64,000 nucleotides of DNA from Nitrobium sp046350935 (GTDB lineage Bacteria; Nitrospirota; Thermodesulfovibrionia; Thermodesulfovibrionales; Dissulfurispiraceae), in contig JAXLZK010000006.1 of assembly GCA_046350935.1 (NCBI GenBank), positions 1 through 64,000 of the forward strand, given 5' to 3'. Shown one piece after another: positions 25,057 through 33,567 of this stretch; the first letter of the stretch is position 1, and each line of letters opens with the position of its first letter. The notes beneath the pieces were generated by a model. That model ran no database searches. It was not told where the DNA came from and saw only the letters and a program-made list of their open reading frames with translations. The position numbers and the translations under genes are program-made.

Positions 25057-26224
25057 CTTTGATCTCCCTGACCCTGTCGAGGAGCGCCAGAGCGACCTCC
25101 TCCTTAGACATGAGGGGGAGCTTTCTCTCGCTCTCCCTGTCGATGATGATCACCGCATTGGTATCCACATCGAATCCCGCGCCCTTCATGGTCACGTCGT
25201 TGAAGACGATCATATCCATGTCCTTGCCCAGGAGCTTTTTCCGTGCTCTTTCGACCCGGTGGCCCGTTTCCGCGGAAAAGCCGACGGTGAAGGGTTTGCT
25301 CTTCAGCCTGCCCACCTCCGCGAGGATATCGGTGGTTTTTACCATGTCCAGCGCGAACTTGTCCTTCTTGTCGATCTTTGAGTCCCGCGTCTCCGCAGGT
25401 CTGAAGTCGGCCACCGCCGCGGTCATGATGAAGAGGGACGCCATGGGGATCGTGTCCAGTACCGCACGGTACATCTCCTCGGAGGTCTCCACCCTGATGA
25501 CTTCCACCCCGTCGGGGGGCGGCAGGGATGCCGGACCGCTGATCAGCGTCACCTCGGCGCCCCGCCTCTTCGCCATCTTCGCCACGGCATACCCCATCTT
25601 CCCCGAAGACCTGTTCGAGATATACCGAACGGGGTCGAGGTATTCCCGGGTGGGTCCTGCCGTAACAAGGACCTGCTCGCCTGCAAAGTCCTGCCGGGTG
25701 AGTGAGGAAGTGATCGCTTCCATGATCGCATCGACAGAGGACATCCTGCCCATTCCCTCCTCGCCGCAGGCAAGGGCGCCCCTTTCAGGGCCCACCGCTT
25801 TCACCCCCGCAGCGAGGAGATGGGAGAGGTTTCTCTGGAAAATCCGGTTTTCGTACATCCGCCAGTTCATGGCGGGGGCGATGATCGTCCTGCCCCTGAA
25901 GGCCAGGAAAGTCGCGCTGAGCATATCGTCGGCGCTCCCGGCGGTGAATTTCGCGATGGTGTTCGCCGTGGCGGGAGCGACCACAAGGAGGTCGGCTTCC
26001 GCAGGGAGGCTTATATGGGACAAGGGAGCGGCGAATAAGTCGTCGTAGGGGGGGGCGCCCGCAGCGAGCTCCACCGAGAGGGGGGTGATAAAACGCTTCG
26101 AGGCCTCTGTCATGATGGCGGTGACAGAGGCCCCTTCCTGGCGCAGTCTCTTTATGAGATCGATGGATTTGTAGGCGGCAACGCTTCCGGTGAGACCGAC
26201 GAGTATGGATGTGCCCTTGAGCAT
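25037..26224 (-). CDS. coaBC: Bifunctional phosphopantothenoylcysteine decarboxylase / phosphopantothenate-cysteine ligase
   Basis: A 395-residue enzyme for two steps of coenzyme A synthesis. The N-terminal CoaC flavoprotein half contains LTGSVAAYKSIDLIKRL, the PAMNWRMY motif and the catalytic ACGEEGMGRM cysteine. The C-terminal CoaB half contains VTAGPTREYLDPVRYISNRSSGKMGYA, and the ligase lysines in KIDKKDKFALDMVKT. ATG at 26224 has GGAGG 8 bases upstream. It follows rpoZ after 138 bases, matching the gmk-rpoZ-coaBC order of many bacteria. Confidence 0.97.
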   Translation of the reverse strand: MLKGTSILVGLTGSVAAYKSIDLIKRLRQEGASVTAIMTEASKRFITPLSVELAAGAPPYDDLFAAPLSHISLPAEADLLVVAPATANTIAKFTAGSADDMLSATFLAFRGRTIIAPAMNWRMYENRIFQRNLSHLLAAGVKAVGPERGALACGEEGMGRMSSVDAIMEAITSSLTRQDFAGEQVLVTAGPTREYLDPVRYISNRSSGKMGYAVAKMAKRRGAEVTLISGPASLPPPDGVEVIRVETSEEMYRAVLDTIPMASLFIMTAAVADFRPAETRDSKIDKKDKFALDMVKTTDILAEVGRLKSKPFTVGFSAETGHRVERARKKLLGKDMDMIVFNDVTMKGAGFDVDTNAVIIIDRESERKLPLMSKEEVALALLDRVREIKGGTGAF

Positions 26225-26362
26225 ATTCTCATCCTCCAAAGGGTGATGCGTCTGACCCTTTGGGACTCCCCCTTCAGAAAGGATGGACGGCTAGGCTAGG
26301 GTGTGCAGGCGGACGGCGTTCGCTGCAGCCGGCCGCGGCAGAAGGAAGCGCGTCCGTACACC

Positions 26363-26761
26363 CTATTCTTCGCTCTCCTCGGACTCGCTCTCCTCGGACT
26401 CGCTGAACAGCTCCTCGAGCGCCTTTTCCGGAGAGCCCTTCTCGTGGAGATACACCTTGAGGTCCTTTTCGAGATCGGAGAGGTCCTCGATGGGCCGCCT
26501 CTTTTCCTCGATCAGCTTCTTGTAGTCGATCTTTTCAGCCCTCTCCTTGGCGACCAGGGCGTCGGCGCCGGTAAGGAATTCGATCTGGTTCGAAATGGTC
26601 TCGAGCAAAGAGGAGGTTGTGACCTTCTTCGCCTTCGTCGGCATCCGCGAAGCGGCACCCAGGGAGAGCTCCCGGGCCCTCTGGGCCGCGATGACCACCA
26701 GCCGGTATCTGCTGTCTATTTCCTTTCTGTCGTATTCGATGGGAAGCGCTATGATGTCCAT
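26363..26761 (-). CDS. rpoZ: RNA polymerase omega subunit, with acidic tail
   Basis: A 132-residue omega-like protein. The core signature is SRYRLVVIAAQRARELSLGA at about residues 17-36, followed by KKVTTSSLLETI, both typical of omega, which helps fold beta-prime. The protein is longer than common omegas (70-100 residues); the extra length is a helical charged region and a Ser/Glu repeat tail (SESEESESEESEE). It begins one base after the gmk stop. The position between gmk and coaBC supports the identification. Confidence 0.9.
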   Translation of the reverse strand: MDIIALPIEYDRKEIDSRYRLVVIAAQRARELSLGAASRMPTKAKKVTTSSLLETISNQIEFLTGADALVAKERAEKIDYKKLIEEKRRPIEDLSDLEKDLKVYLHEKGSPEKALEELFSESEESESEESEE

Positions 26762-26762
26762 T

Positions 26763-27386
26763 CTATTCCCCCTCCGGTAAAAATATTCTGTCTATTTCTT
26801 CAAGGTTGGCCTTTGTCATCCTGACCCTCTCGGCAATTACTACGGAAGAAAGCTCTCCCAGGGCAACGGGAAACAGATCATTAATTATAACATAATCATA
26901 GCATTTATACTCCCTCATCTCGTCCAGCGCCTTCGCGAGCCTCCTCCCTATCACCTCCTCCGTATCGCTCCCCCGGCCGGTAAGGCGCGCGCGCAGCGCC
27001 GGAAGGGAGGGGGGCAGGATGAAAATGAGGAGCCCCCCGGGGAACCGCTCTCTGATCTGTTTCGCACCCTGTACGTCGATATCCAGGATCACATCGGTTC
27101 CCTTTTCCATCATTTCTTCGATTCTCCGCCGGGAGGTCCCGTACCAGTTGCCGAACACCTCCGCCCACTCGATGAATTCACCGCGGCCGATCATGGCGCG
27201 GAACTCCTCTTCGGGCACGAAGTGGTAATGGAGGCCGTCCACCTCGCCGGGCCGCGGCGCCCGCGTGGTATAGGAAACGGAGTGGCGGATGTCCGGGACC
27301 GTCTCGCAGAGCTTCTGGCAGAGGGACGTCTTCCCCGCACCCGAGGGCGCCGACACCACGAAGAGGCTACCCTTTTTCCGTTTCAT
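26763..27386 (-). CDS. gmk: Guanylate kinase
   Basis: A 207-residue kinase converting GMP to GDP. It shows the P-loop SAPSGAGKTSL at residues 12-22, the GMP-binding SVSYTTRAPRPGEVDGLHYHFV, and FIEWAEVFGNWYGTSRRRIEEM. The ATG at 27386 is taken because the family starts just before the first strand and a longer reading would run through remA. It overlaps the end of remA by 20 bases and is followed directly by rpoZ. Confidence 0.97.
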   Translation of the reverse strand: MKRKKGSLFVVSAPSGAGKTSLCQKLCETVPDIRHSVSYTTRAPRPGEVDGLHYHFVPEEEFRAMIGRGEFIEWAEVFGNWYGTSRRRIEEMMEKGTDVILDIDVQGAKQIRERFPGGLLIFILPPSLPALRARLTGRGSDTEEVIGRRLAKALDEMREYKCYDYVIINDLFPVALGELSSVVIAERVRMTKANLEEIDRIFLPEGE

Positions 27387-27645
27387 GCTCCCCCCCGGCG
27401 AGCACGGCGCCGTCGATTCTTTGCGCGATGGTCTCCACCTGGATCGCCGAAAGGATGACGTGGTCGCTGTCGGTGACGATGATCGACCGGGTCTTCCTCC
27501 CCTCGGTGGCGTCAATGAGCTTGCCGCGCTCCCGCGCCTCCTCCCGCAGCTTTTTGATGGGAGAGGATCCGGGGTTCACGATGGCCACCACACGGGAGAC
27601 ATAGATCACATTTCCGAAACCGATACTGATGAGGGAATTCTTCAT
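27367..27645 (-). CDS. RemA-family (DUF370) regulatory protein
   Basis: A 92-residue protein matching the DUF370/RemA family: LISIGFGNVIYVSRVVAIVNPGSSPIKKL, then ATEGRKTRSIIVTDSDHVILSAIQVETIAQR. In Bacillus the member RemA is an oligomeric DNA-binding activator of matrix genes; the role outside Firmicutes is unclear. The position between yicC and gmk is the same as in Bacillus (yloC-remA-gmk), so the family assignment is secure although the function here is not. Confidence 0.93.
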   Translation of the reverse strand: MKNSLISIGFGNVIYVSRVVAIVNPGSSPIKKLREEARERGKLIDATEGRKTRSIIVTDSDHVILSAIQVETIAQRIDGAVLAGGEHETEKG

Positions 27646-27653
27646 TGCCGCTC

Positions 27654-28502
27654 CTACTGGATGTTTTGCACCTGCTCCCTGAGCTTCTCGATCCCCGTTT
27701 TCATCTCGACCGCCAGGGTGACGATCCGCACGTCGTCCACTTTCGATGCGATGGTGTTCGCCTCCCTGTTCAGCTCCTGGATGAGAAAATCGAGCTTTCT
27801 CCCGATACTCCCCCCCTTTTCCAGAATGGACGCCACCTGGCCGAGATGGCTCTTCAGCCGGGCTATCTCTTCGGTGATATCGCTCTTCTGTGCAAGAAGG
27901 GCTACTTCCTGGGCAAGCCGCGCCTCATCGGGGGGAGCGCCCGCGAGCAGTTCGGCCACACGCCGCGCAAGCGCTTCCCTGTAGACGGGCACCACCTCTC
28001 CGGCCAGCCCCTCTACTTTTCGCCGCAGCTCCTCCAGCCTTTCGGCGTGGCATCTCACTTCCCGTACGAGGGCCTCCCCCTCCTGAGTACGCATCTCCCC
28101 GACGCGTTCCACGGCGATCCTGAGGGCCTCATAGAGGGCTTCCGCGCCGTATTCGGCGTCCTCGGCGAGGAGGAGGTCCTTGTACGAAGCAAAGAGGTCG
28201 ACCGAGAGGGTGCCGGAAAGGGAGAGCTCCCTCTGAAGGTCGGCAAAGGCCTCGTAGAGACCCCGGGCAAGCTCCTTGTTGAGGGTGACCTTCATCTTCC
28301 GCTTTTCGGTCAGCGAGATGATCACATCGACTTTACCCCGGGCGAACTTCTCCTTGATGAAATTCCTGATGGGGATCTCGTGCTCCAGAAGGGGTGAGGG
28401 CATCCTGACTGACACTTCAAGGTAGCGGTGGTTCAGGGAGCGCACCTCGACTTTGAACCCCTCCACCTCCGCCGCCCCGAAACCCGTCATGCTCTGAATC
28501 AT
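27654..28502 (-). CDS. yicC: YicC family endoribonuclease
   Basis: A 282-residue protein starting MIQSMTGFG, the family hallmark, followed by EVRSLNHRYLEVSVRMP and ending with the DUF1732 domain (IGRKLDFLIQELNREANTIASK). YicC proteins have been reported as endoribonucleases acting on small RNAs. ATG at 28502 overlaps the stop of the DUF167 gene (ATGA) and has GGGAG upstream. A longer reading in frame would cover the whole upstream gene and lacks family support. Confidence 0.95.
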   Translation of the reverse strand: MIQSMTGFGAAEVEGFKVEVRSLNHRYLEVSVRMPSPLLEHEIPIRNFIKEKFARGKVDVIISLTEKRKMKVTLNKELARGLYEAFADLQRELSLSGTLSVDLFASYKDLLLAEDAEYGAEALYEALRIAVERVGEMRTQEGEALVREVRCHAERLEELRRKVEGLAGEVVPVYREALARRVAELLAGAPPDEARLAQEVALLAQKSDITEEIARLKSHLGQVASILEKGGSIGRKLDFLIQELNREANTIASKVDDVRIVTLAVEMKTGIEKLREQVQNIQ

Positions 28503-28765
28503 AGGGCAACTCCCGTCAATTTCACTGTTTTCCTCCGTGACGTTTCGCCTTTTACTATTACTACCTCGCTCTTTTTTATGCCAAATCTCTCCGCGAGAAA
28601 CGCAATGAGCTGCTCGTTGGCGGCCCCCTCCACCGGGGGGGCGGTAAGCTTCACCTTCACCACCGTTCCGTCCATCACCCCTGCAATCCCGGTATGGGAG
28701 GACCGGGGGATCACCTTCACCTCGATGATAATGCCCTCGTGCACCTTGCGGTAGGGGATCTCCAT
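28499..28765 (-). CDS. DUF167 (YggU-like) family protein
   Basis: An 88-residue protein with the DUF167 pattern IEVKVIPRSSHTGIAG, then VVKVKLTAPPVEGAANEQLIAFLAERFGIKKSEVVIVKGETSRRKTVKL (read in pieces). The biochemical role is unknown. Start choice: the ATG at 28765 follows AGGAGG closely (3 bases, tight); another ATG at 28798 has AGAAGGG directly adjacent. The shorter form matches family length. It overlaps yicC by 4 bases. Confidence 0.88.
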   Translation of the reverse strand: MEIPYRKVHEGIIIEVKVIPRSSHTGIAGVMDGTVVKVKLTAPPVEGAANEQLIAFLAERFGIKKSEVVIVKGETSRRKTVKLTGVAL

Positions 28766-28816
28766 TTTCCTCCTGGTACGCTGCGGAGCCGGAGCCATCC
28801 CTTCTCACGCCCGCTT

Positions 28817-29722
28817 TCACCCGCGGCGGCAGGGAAGGGTATCCTCCTGATCACACTGCTTTTTCTGCCGTAATGTATAATATACTCCACCGGAGACCGC
28901 CGTGACAACCGTCAGCAGCACCCCCCCAAGAACATCGACTGCGTAGTGATACCGGCAATACACGGTGGCGACGATCAGGAGCAGCACCGGGACGAGCAGC
29001 AGCCTGAAGAGGTCCCGCGCGGAGCGGTAGGAGAGGTAGAGCACCGTCAGGGCGATGCCTGTGTGCCCGCTCGGAAAGGCGTCCCGCTTCACCCCCTCCA
29101 GCCGGTTCAAAAAGTCCTGAATGGGCTTCGCCACCAGGAAGCCCTCCAGCTCTCCCGCATGGAGATGCTCGATGGCGTAGCGGGGCCCCAGGGCCGGCAC
29201 CAGCAGGTATCCCGCATAGGAAAGGTAGAAGCAGAGGAGGATGAGGAACAGCGCGTATTCGAACTCCTCCCGCTGCCCCCGCAGCTTCAGCGTCACCCCA
29301 AGGGCCACCGGCAGGAAATAGTAGGTTGAATAGGCGACCTGGAGGATGTCGGTGAGCACGGGGTGCATGAGCCTCTCCAGGAGGACGGTGGGGTACCCGC
29401 CGAAGAGGAGATAATCGAGCCGGATGAGAAGGTAGTCCCAATCGTGGGGGTTGATGGTATGGACGATCAGCCCGAGCGCGTCGAAGATGATCAGAACGCA
29501 GAGCACCGGGAAAAGAAGGTCCCGCGTCAGGGTGAGGAAGGGATTCCGCCTGCTGATGAATACGAGTACGACCTGAAAGAAGAGCAGCGAGGCGAAGATG
29601 AGGAGGAGGTTCCCCGCCAGGGGGATTTTCGCATGAAAAACCGCCGTCAGTCCCAGCAGGAACAGGCTGAAGGCGATCGTCAGCAGATCGCCGGGGCGGA
29701 GGGAGAGGAGCCGGGCGGACAT
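28817..29722 (-). CDS. PAP2-superfamily membrane phosphatase
   Basis: A 301-residue polytopic protein with about seven hydrophobic segments. The phosphatase motifs appear late: AFPSGHTGIALTVLYLSYR (motif 2, catalytic His) at about residues 213-231 and RYHYAVDVLGGVLL (motif 3) at about 263-276; motif 1 is not clear and may be degenerate. Such proteins dephosphorylate lipid pyrophosphates or phosphatidic acid, or act in inositol-phosphate lipid synthesis. The substrate is unknown. It ends two bases before the NYN gene in the same direction. Confidence 0.87.
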   Translation of the reverse strand: MSARLLSLRPGDLLTIAFSLFLLGLTAVFHAKIPLAGNLLLIFASLLFFQVVLVFISRRNPFLTLTRDLLFPVLCVLIIFDALGLIVHTINPHDWDYLLIRLDYLLFGGYPTVLLERLMHPVLTDILQVAYSTYYFLPVALGVTLKLRGQREEFEYALFLILLCFYLSYAGYLLVPALGPRYAIEHLHAGELEGFLVAKPIQDFLNRLEGVKRDAFPSGHTGIALTVLYLSYRSARDLFRLLLVPVLLLIVATVYCRYHYAVDVLGGVLLTVVTAVSGGVYYTLRQKKQCDQEDTLPCRRG

Positions 29723-29724
29723 CG

Positions 29725-30288
29725 TCAGAGCTTCCCCAGCGCCTTTCTGACCGCTTTTTCCTTTTTCGAGAGCTGGTGGGGGTTCCCCCTTCGGGCAAGA
29801 GGGCTCTCCTCGCCCGCTTCCTCCTCAAGGGAAAAGACGGGGGCCGCATCCCGCTCACCGGGCGATTCGGGATAGTCTCCGCTTTTTTTCACCCGCCGCG
29901 TCACGATCTCGTGAAACAGGTGCGAAGAAACCGGGATGGAGCCCACCGACCAGGCATGGTGGGCGATCTCTCTGTCGGAGCTTACCACGAGCCATTCCCT
30001 CCGCTCCTTCGAGATGATCCGCTTGATGACGTCGTCAGCACGCTCGCCCAGCCGGGAGTAGATGACCCGCACCCCGCCGCGCACTGCGGTGCGCTCGACG
30101 CCTGCCCCGGTCTTATGCCCGTCGAAAACGACGGTGACATGGTGGGGTTTCACCTTGATGTAGTCTATCAGGAGGGCGACAAAGGCCTCCCGCGCCTTTT
30201 CGCCGTCCCGGTGGAAAATGCCGATGACATTGTAGCCGTCGATGATGAGGAATGCTGATGCGGGGTGCCTCTGCCCCTGCGTAGTCAT
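29725..30288 (-). CDS. NYN domain ribonuclease, YacP/Rae1 type
   Basis: A 187-residue protein with a PIN/NYN fold: FLIIDGYNVIGIF at about residues 13-25, VTVVFDGHKTG, RVIYSRLGERADDVIKRII and WLVVSSDREIAHHAWSVGS, where the aspartates form the metal site. Relatives (Rae1 of Bacillus) cut mRNA on the ribosome. The C-terminal third is charged and ends LSKKEKAVRKALGKL. It begins 12 bases after the small double-CXXC selenoprotein gene, so both probably share a transcript. Confidence 0.9.
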   Translation of the reverse strand: MTTQGQRHPASAFLIIDGYNVIGIFHRDGEKAREAFVALLIDYIKVKPHHVTVVFDGHKTGAGVERTAVRGGVRVIYSRLGERADDVIKRIISKERREWLVVSSDREIAHHAWSVGSIPVSSHLFHEIVTRRVKKSGDYPESPGERDAAPVFSLEEEAGEESPLARRGNPHQLSKKEKAVRKALGKL

Positions 30289-30300
30289 TCTCCCCGTTCC

Positions 30301-30468
30301 TCAGGCCCGGTTGCTGGGCCGGCGCGCTATCTGCTCCCACATCCCGCCGTCGATCTCGTCGAGGTAGTCAGAAAGCCGGTATGCCCTGCCGCATTCCATG
30401 CAGCGCAGCAGCACCGTCTTTCATCCGAACACCAGACTGACCTTTCCCTTGCACTCGCGGCACTGCAT
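30301..30468 (-). CDS. Small double-CXXC protein, probable selenoprotein (Sec16 from UGA)
   Basis: A 55-residue frame starting with ATG at 30468, with UGA at 30423-30421 as codon 16 and ending at the stop at 30303-30301. The reading frame encodes CREC at residues 3-6 and CMEC at 23-26, with the UGA between them after SLVFG, and a C-terminal RLSDYLDEIDGG and WEQIARRPSNRA. I recall a family called dual CXXC motif small (seleno)protein in anaerobes with this layout; I could not check it. AAGGGG precedes the ATG at a somewhat long 10 bases. A SECIS-like hairpin follows the UGA. A zinc-ribbon or thiol redox role is possible. It stands first in the minus-strand group before the NYN gene. Confidence 0.75.
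30388..30404 (-). promoter_or_regulatory. Candidate SECIS hairpin in the small selenoprotein gene
   Basis: Seven-base-pair stem GCTGCAT/ATGCGGC (one G-U) with a three-base loop GGA, the apical loop beginning 23 bases after the UGA and starting with G. Both spacing and loop fit bacterial SECIS elements. Confidence 0.6.
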
Positions 30469-30558
30469 ACGGCACACACCCCTTCATGGTAAAAAATCTA
30501 TTTTTTACTATACCACACTGCGATAAAGCCGATGCACCCGCCCTTTCCGCTTTTTTGC

Positions 30559-30564
30559 TACAAT
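30559..30564 (+). promoter_or_regulatory. Candidate extended -10 box of the acyl-CoA synthetase gene
   Basis: TACAAT preceded by TGC, with no good -35 box at the usual distance. It reads toward the ATG at 30618. A divergent TATAGT at 30512-30507 on the minus strand could serve the small selenoprotein gene. Confidence 0.35.
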
Positions 30565-30617
30565 TAGAGCAACGGTGGCCTGTACAGAGCCGCTGTCCCG
30601 GAGAAGGAGAGCACGCC

Positions 30618-33305
30618 ATGTCGGTGAAAAACCTTGAGTTTATCTTCAATCCGAAGAGGATAGCGGTCATCGGGGCCGGCGAAGCCCCCGACTCCGTGGG
30701 ATATTCCCTCCTCCGGAACATGATCGGCAAGGGGTTCCGGGGAGTTGTCTACCCGGTGAATCCCTCCCAGGAGTCGGTGCAGGGCATAGAGGCCTACCGG
30801 AATCTTTCCGCCATTCCCCATCCGGTGGACCTGGCGGTCCTGGCCACTCCCGCTGAGGAGATCCTCCCGGCCCTCGAAGAGTGCGGGCGGAAGGGGGTGA
30901 AGGGAGTGGCCGTCATCTCCCCCGATTTCGAGAACCGCGCCCGCGACTACCGGATCATCGGGGAGCGGATCCGGCAGCTTTCCCTGAAGCATGAGTTCAG
31001 GGTGCTGGGCCCGAACACCCTCGGCTTCATACGCCCCGGCATCGGCCTGAATGCCAGCCTGTTCCCCACGATGCCCCAGCAGGGGAGCATCGCCTTCATC
31101 TCGCAGAGCGCCACCCTTACCGCCGCCCTCCTCGACAGGGCCGTACGGAAGAATGTCGGCTTGAGCTACGTGGTCTCGTTGGGCGCGAAGCTGGACCTCG
31201 GCTTCTCAGACCTCATCGATTTCCTGGGGGTTGACCCCGGGACGAAAGCCATCATTCTTTATCTCGAATACATCAGGAGAGGCAGAAAGTTCATGACCGC
31301 CGTCCGGAGCTTCGCGCGGTCGAAGCCCATCGTGGTGGTGAAGTCCGGCAAGTTCGACCTCTCCGCCCGGGTGTCCCTGACCCACTCAGGCTTCCTCGCC
31401 GGAGAGGACAAGGTCTACGATGCCGTCATCAAGAGGGCAGGGGCGGTGCGGACAGACGAGATCCTGGACCTCTTCTACCTCACGGAGACCCTCGCGAAGC
31501 AGCGGCGGCCCAGGGGGAAGAGGCTGGCTATCATCAGCAATGCGGGCGCCCCGTCCATCCTCGCCATGGACACTCTCCTGAGGCTGGAGGGAGAGCCCGC
31601 CCGCCTCAGCGAAGAGACCCTCGAAGCCCTGCGCCGGGGCCTTTCCCCGCTGCAGCAGGTCGACAACCCCCTCAATCTCCTCACCAGCGCGTCTCCCGAC
31701 GACTACGGGGCCGCGGTCCGGAATTGCCTGAAAGATCCCGGCGTGGAGGGGCTCCTCCTCCTTCACGTGCGCTATTTCGGGGCGAAGACCATGGAGATTG
31801 CGGAGGCGGTGGCTGCCGCCGCCCGGGAGAACCCCTTTCTTCCGCTCTTTACCGTCTGGATGGGAGGGGAGCAGTCCCTCGCGGCCATGGACTACCTGAA
31901 CCAGAGGGGCGTGCCCACGTTCACCACTCCTGAGCAGGCGGTGCGGAGCTTCATTTATCTCTACCGGTACGATTACAACCTCCAGATGCTCCAGGAGACC
32001 CCGGAAGCGATCCTGAAGGACTTTGCCCCGGACGGCGCGAGGGCGGGGGGCCTCATCAACGCGGCCGCCCGGAGAGGACGGCGGGTCCTGCACCTCAGCG
32101 AGGCGAAGGAAATCCTCCAGGCATACGGGATCCCTACCGTTCTCACCAGGAAGGCGGAGAGCGAGGGGGAGGCGGTGGGCATCGCCGGCGAGATCGGCTA
32201 TCCGGTCGTCCTCAAGATCGACTCGGAGAAGATCTTCCACAAGCTCGAAAAGGGAGGGGTGTTTCTGAACGTCAGGGACGAAGCCGCTGTCAGGGAGGCG
32301 TTCGGGAAGATCCGGGAAATCGCCGCGGCCCACGGAGACCCCGATGCCCGGGTCCTGATCCAGCCCATGATCATCAGACACGGCTTCGAGCTGGTGATCG
32401 GGGCGAAGAAAGACCCTACCTTCGGTGCGGTGATCATCTTCGGCACCGGAGGGGAGCTCCTCGACGCCCTCGAAGACTATGCGGTGGGCCTGCCCCCCCT
32501 CAACCAGACGTTGGCCCGCCGCTTGATGGAAGAGACGAAGATCTGCCGGTACCTGCAGCGCCGGGAGGCGTACGCCGCCGCCCTCCGGCTGCTTGAGGAG
32601 CTGCTGGTGCGGTTCTCCTACCTCATCGTCGATTTCCCCTGCATCAGGGAGATCGACCTCAACCCTCTCCTCATTACCGCAGAGGAGGGCTTCGTCCTGG
32701 ACGCGGGCATCCTCCTCGAAGAGAACAGTGCTGAGGAGTGCGCCCTTCCCCATGAAGAGCTCTGCCCCCCGCACCTCTCCATCTGTCCGTACCCCTTCAA
32801 ATACATGCGCGAGGTAACCCTCGACGGAGTCACCGCGCTCATACGCCCCATCAGACCCGAAGACGAGCCCCTCGTCTATGAGCTCTTCAAGAGCCTGTCT
32901 GAGGAAACCATCATGTTCCGGTTCTGCCAGCGCCTCACCGAGATGCCCCACGAAAGGCTGGTCCGGTATTGCCAGTTGGACTACGAGCGGGAAATGGCCT
33001 TTGTCGCGGTGCTCAGGGACGGCCCCGACAGGGAGAAGGTCATCGCGGATGTGAGAATTCTGAAAATGCCGGACCTCGAGACGGCTGAACTGGCCGTCCT
33101 GGTCTCCGACGAGTGGCAGGGGCACGGGATCGGCACCATGCTGGTGGAGTACTGCGTTGAAATCGCACGGGAAATGGGCGTGAAGACCCTCTGGATGGAG
33201 ATCCTGCGGAATAACGGCAAGATGCTCCACCTTGCCGGGACCACCGGGTTCTCCTCGACCTATGCGGACGAGGACATGGTGAAGATGACCAGAAAGCTCT
33301 CGTGA
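30618..33305 (+). CDS. Acetate-CoA ligase (ADP-forming)-like / GNAT acetyltransferase fusion
   Basis: An 895-residue protein. Residues 1-130 form a CoA-binding Rossmann domain (IFNPKRIAVIGAGEAPDSVGYSLLRN). Residues 140-440 are succinyl-CoA-ligase-like, with SLTHSGFLAGED carrying the candidate phospho-histidine. Residues 470-700 are an ATP-grasp domain (YGIPTVLTRKAESEGEA, GYPVVLKIDSEKIFHKLEKGGVFLNV). Residues 735-895 are a GNAT domain (IRPIRPEDEPLVYELFKSLS, ELAVLVSDEWQGHGIGTMLVEY). Bacterial proteins of this layout act as protein lysine acetyltransferases (Pat/YfiQ) that tune acetyl-CoA synthetase; those often lack ligase activity. GAGAAGGAGA precedes the ATG. A terminator follows. Confidence 0.92.
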   Translation: MSVKNLEFIFNPKRIAVIGAGEAPDSVGYSLLRNMIGKGFRGVVYPVNPSQESVQGIEAYRNLSAIPHPVDLAVLATPAEEILPALEECGRKGVKGVAVISPDFENRARDYRIIGERIRQLSLKHEFRVLGPNTLGFIRPGIGLNASLFPTMPQQGSIAFISQSATLTAALLDRAVRKNVGLSYVVSLGAKLDLGFSDLIDFLGVDPGTKAIILYLEYIRRGRKFMTAVRSFARSKPIVVVKSGKFDLSARVSLTHSGFLAGEDKVYDAVIKRAGAVRTDEILDLFYLTETLAKQRRPRGKRLAIISNAGAPSILAMDTLLRLEGEPARLSEETLEALRRGLSPLQQVDNPLNLLTSASPDDYGAAVRNCLKDPGVEGLLLLHVRYFGAKTMEIAEAVAAAARENPFLPLFTVWMGGEQSLAAMDYLNQRGVPTFTTPEQAVRSFIYLYRYDYNLQMLQETPEAILKDFAPDGARAGGLINAAARRGRRVLHLSEAKEILQAYGIPTVLTRKAESEGEAVGIAGEIGYPVVLKIDSEKIFHKLEKGGVFLNVRDEAAVREAFGKIREIAAAHGDPDARVLIQPMIIRHGFELVIGAKKDPTFGAVIIFGTGGELLDALEDYAVGLPPLNQTLARRLMEETKICRYLQRREAYAAALRLLEELLVRFSYLIVDFPCIREIDLNPLLITAEEGFVLDAGILLEENSAEECALPHEELCPPHLSICPYPFKYMREVTLDGVTALIRPIRPEDEPLVYELFKSLSEETIMFRFCQRLTEMPHERLVRYCQLDYEREMAFVAVLRDGPDREKVIADVRILKMPDLETAELAVLVSDEWQGHGIGTMLVEYCVEIAREMGVKTLWMEILRNNGKMLHLAGTTGFSSTYADEDMVKMTRKLS

Positions 33306-33376
33306 CCCGGCACGCTCCTCTCTGTCCGTGATCTTTTTTCAGTTCTCTTCAAGGCGGAGAGCGGGCGAGGGGAACG

Positions 33377-33410
33377 GAGAGCCTCCGGCAGGGGCGGGGG
33401 CTCTCTTTTT
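33377..33410 (+). terminator. Rho-independent terminator
   Basis: GAGAGCC/GGCTCTC stem with a 15-base loop followed by TTTTT, 72 bases past the fusion gene's stop. Confidence 0.8.
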
Positions 33411-33433
33411 GCAGGAGCACTCTCTCCTCCTTT

Positions 33434-33463
33434 TTGAGAATTCCCCGCTCTTTAGGGTAAAGT
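33434..33463 (+). promoter_or_regulatory. Candidate trmFO-xerC-hslVU promoter
   Basis: TTGAGA at 33434-33439, 18-base spacer, TAAAGT at 33458-33463. The trmFO GTG at 33568 follows after a leader of about 100 bases. Confidence 0.5.
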
Positions 33464-33567
33464 GAAAGAGTGCGCCGCGCAGAGGAGTGCGGCGCCGCAC
33501 CGCAGGCCCCCTGCAGACGTCCGGCAGGCTGCAGGGAGAAAGGTATTGCCGGGCAGGAGAATTCCCC

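Noticed and set aside
26297..26310. The 14-mer TAGGGTGTGCAGGC shared with 48213-48226 as an intergenic repeat
   Set aside because: A 14-base match in a GC-rich 64-kb window is expected by chance several times, and the flanks do not match.
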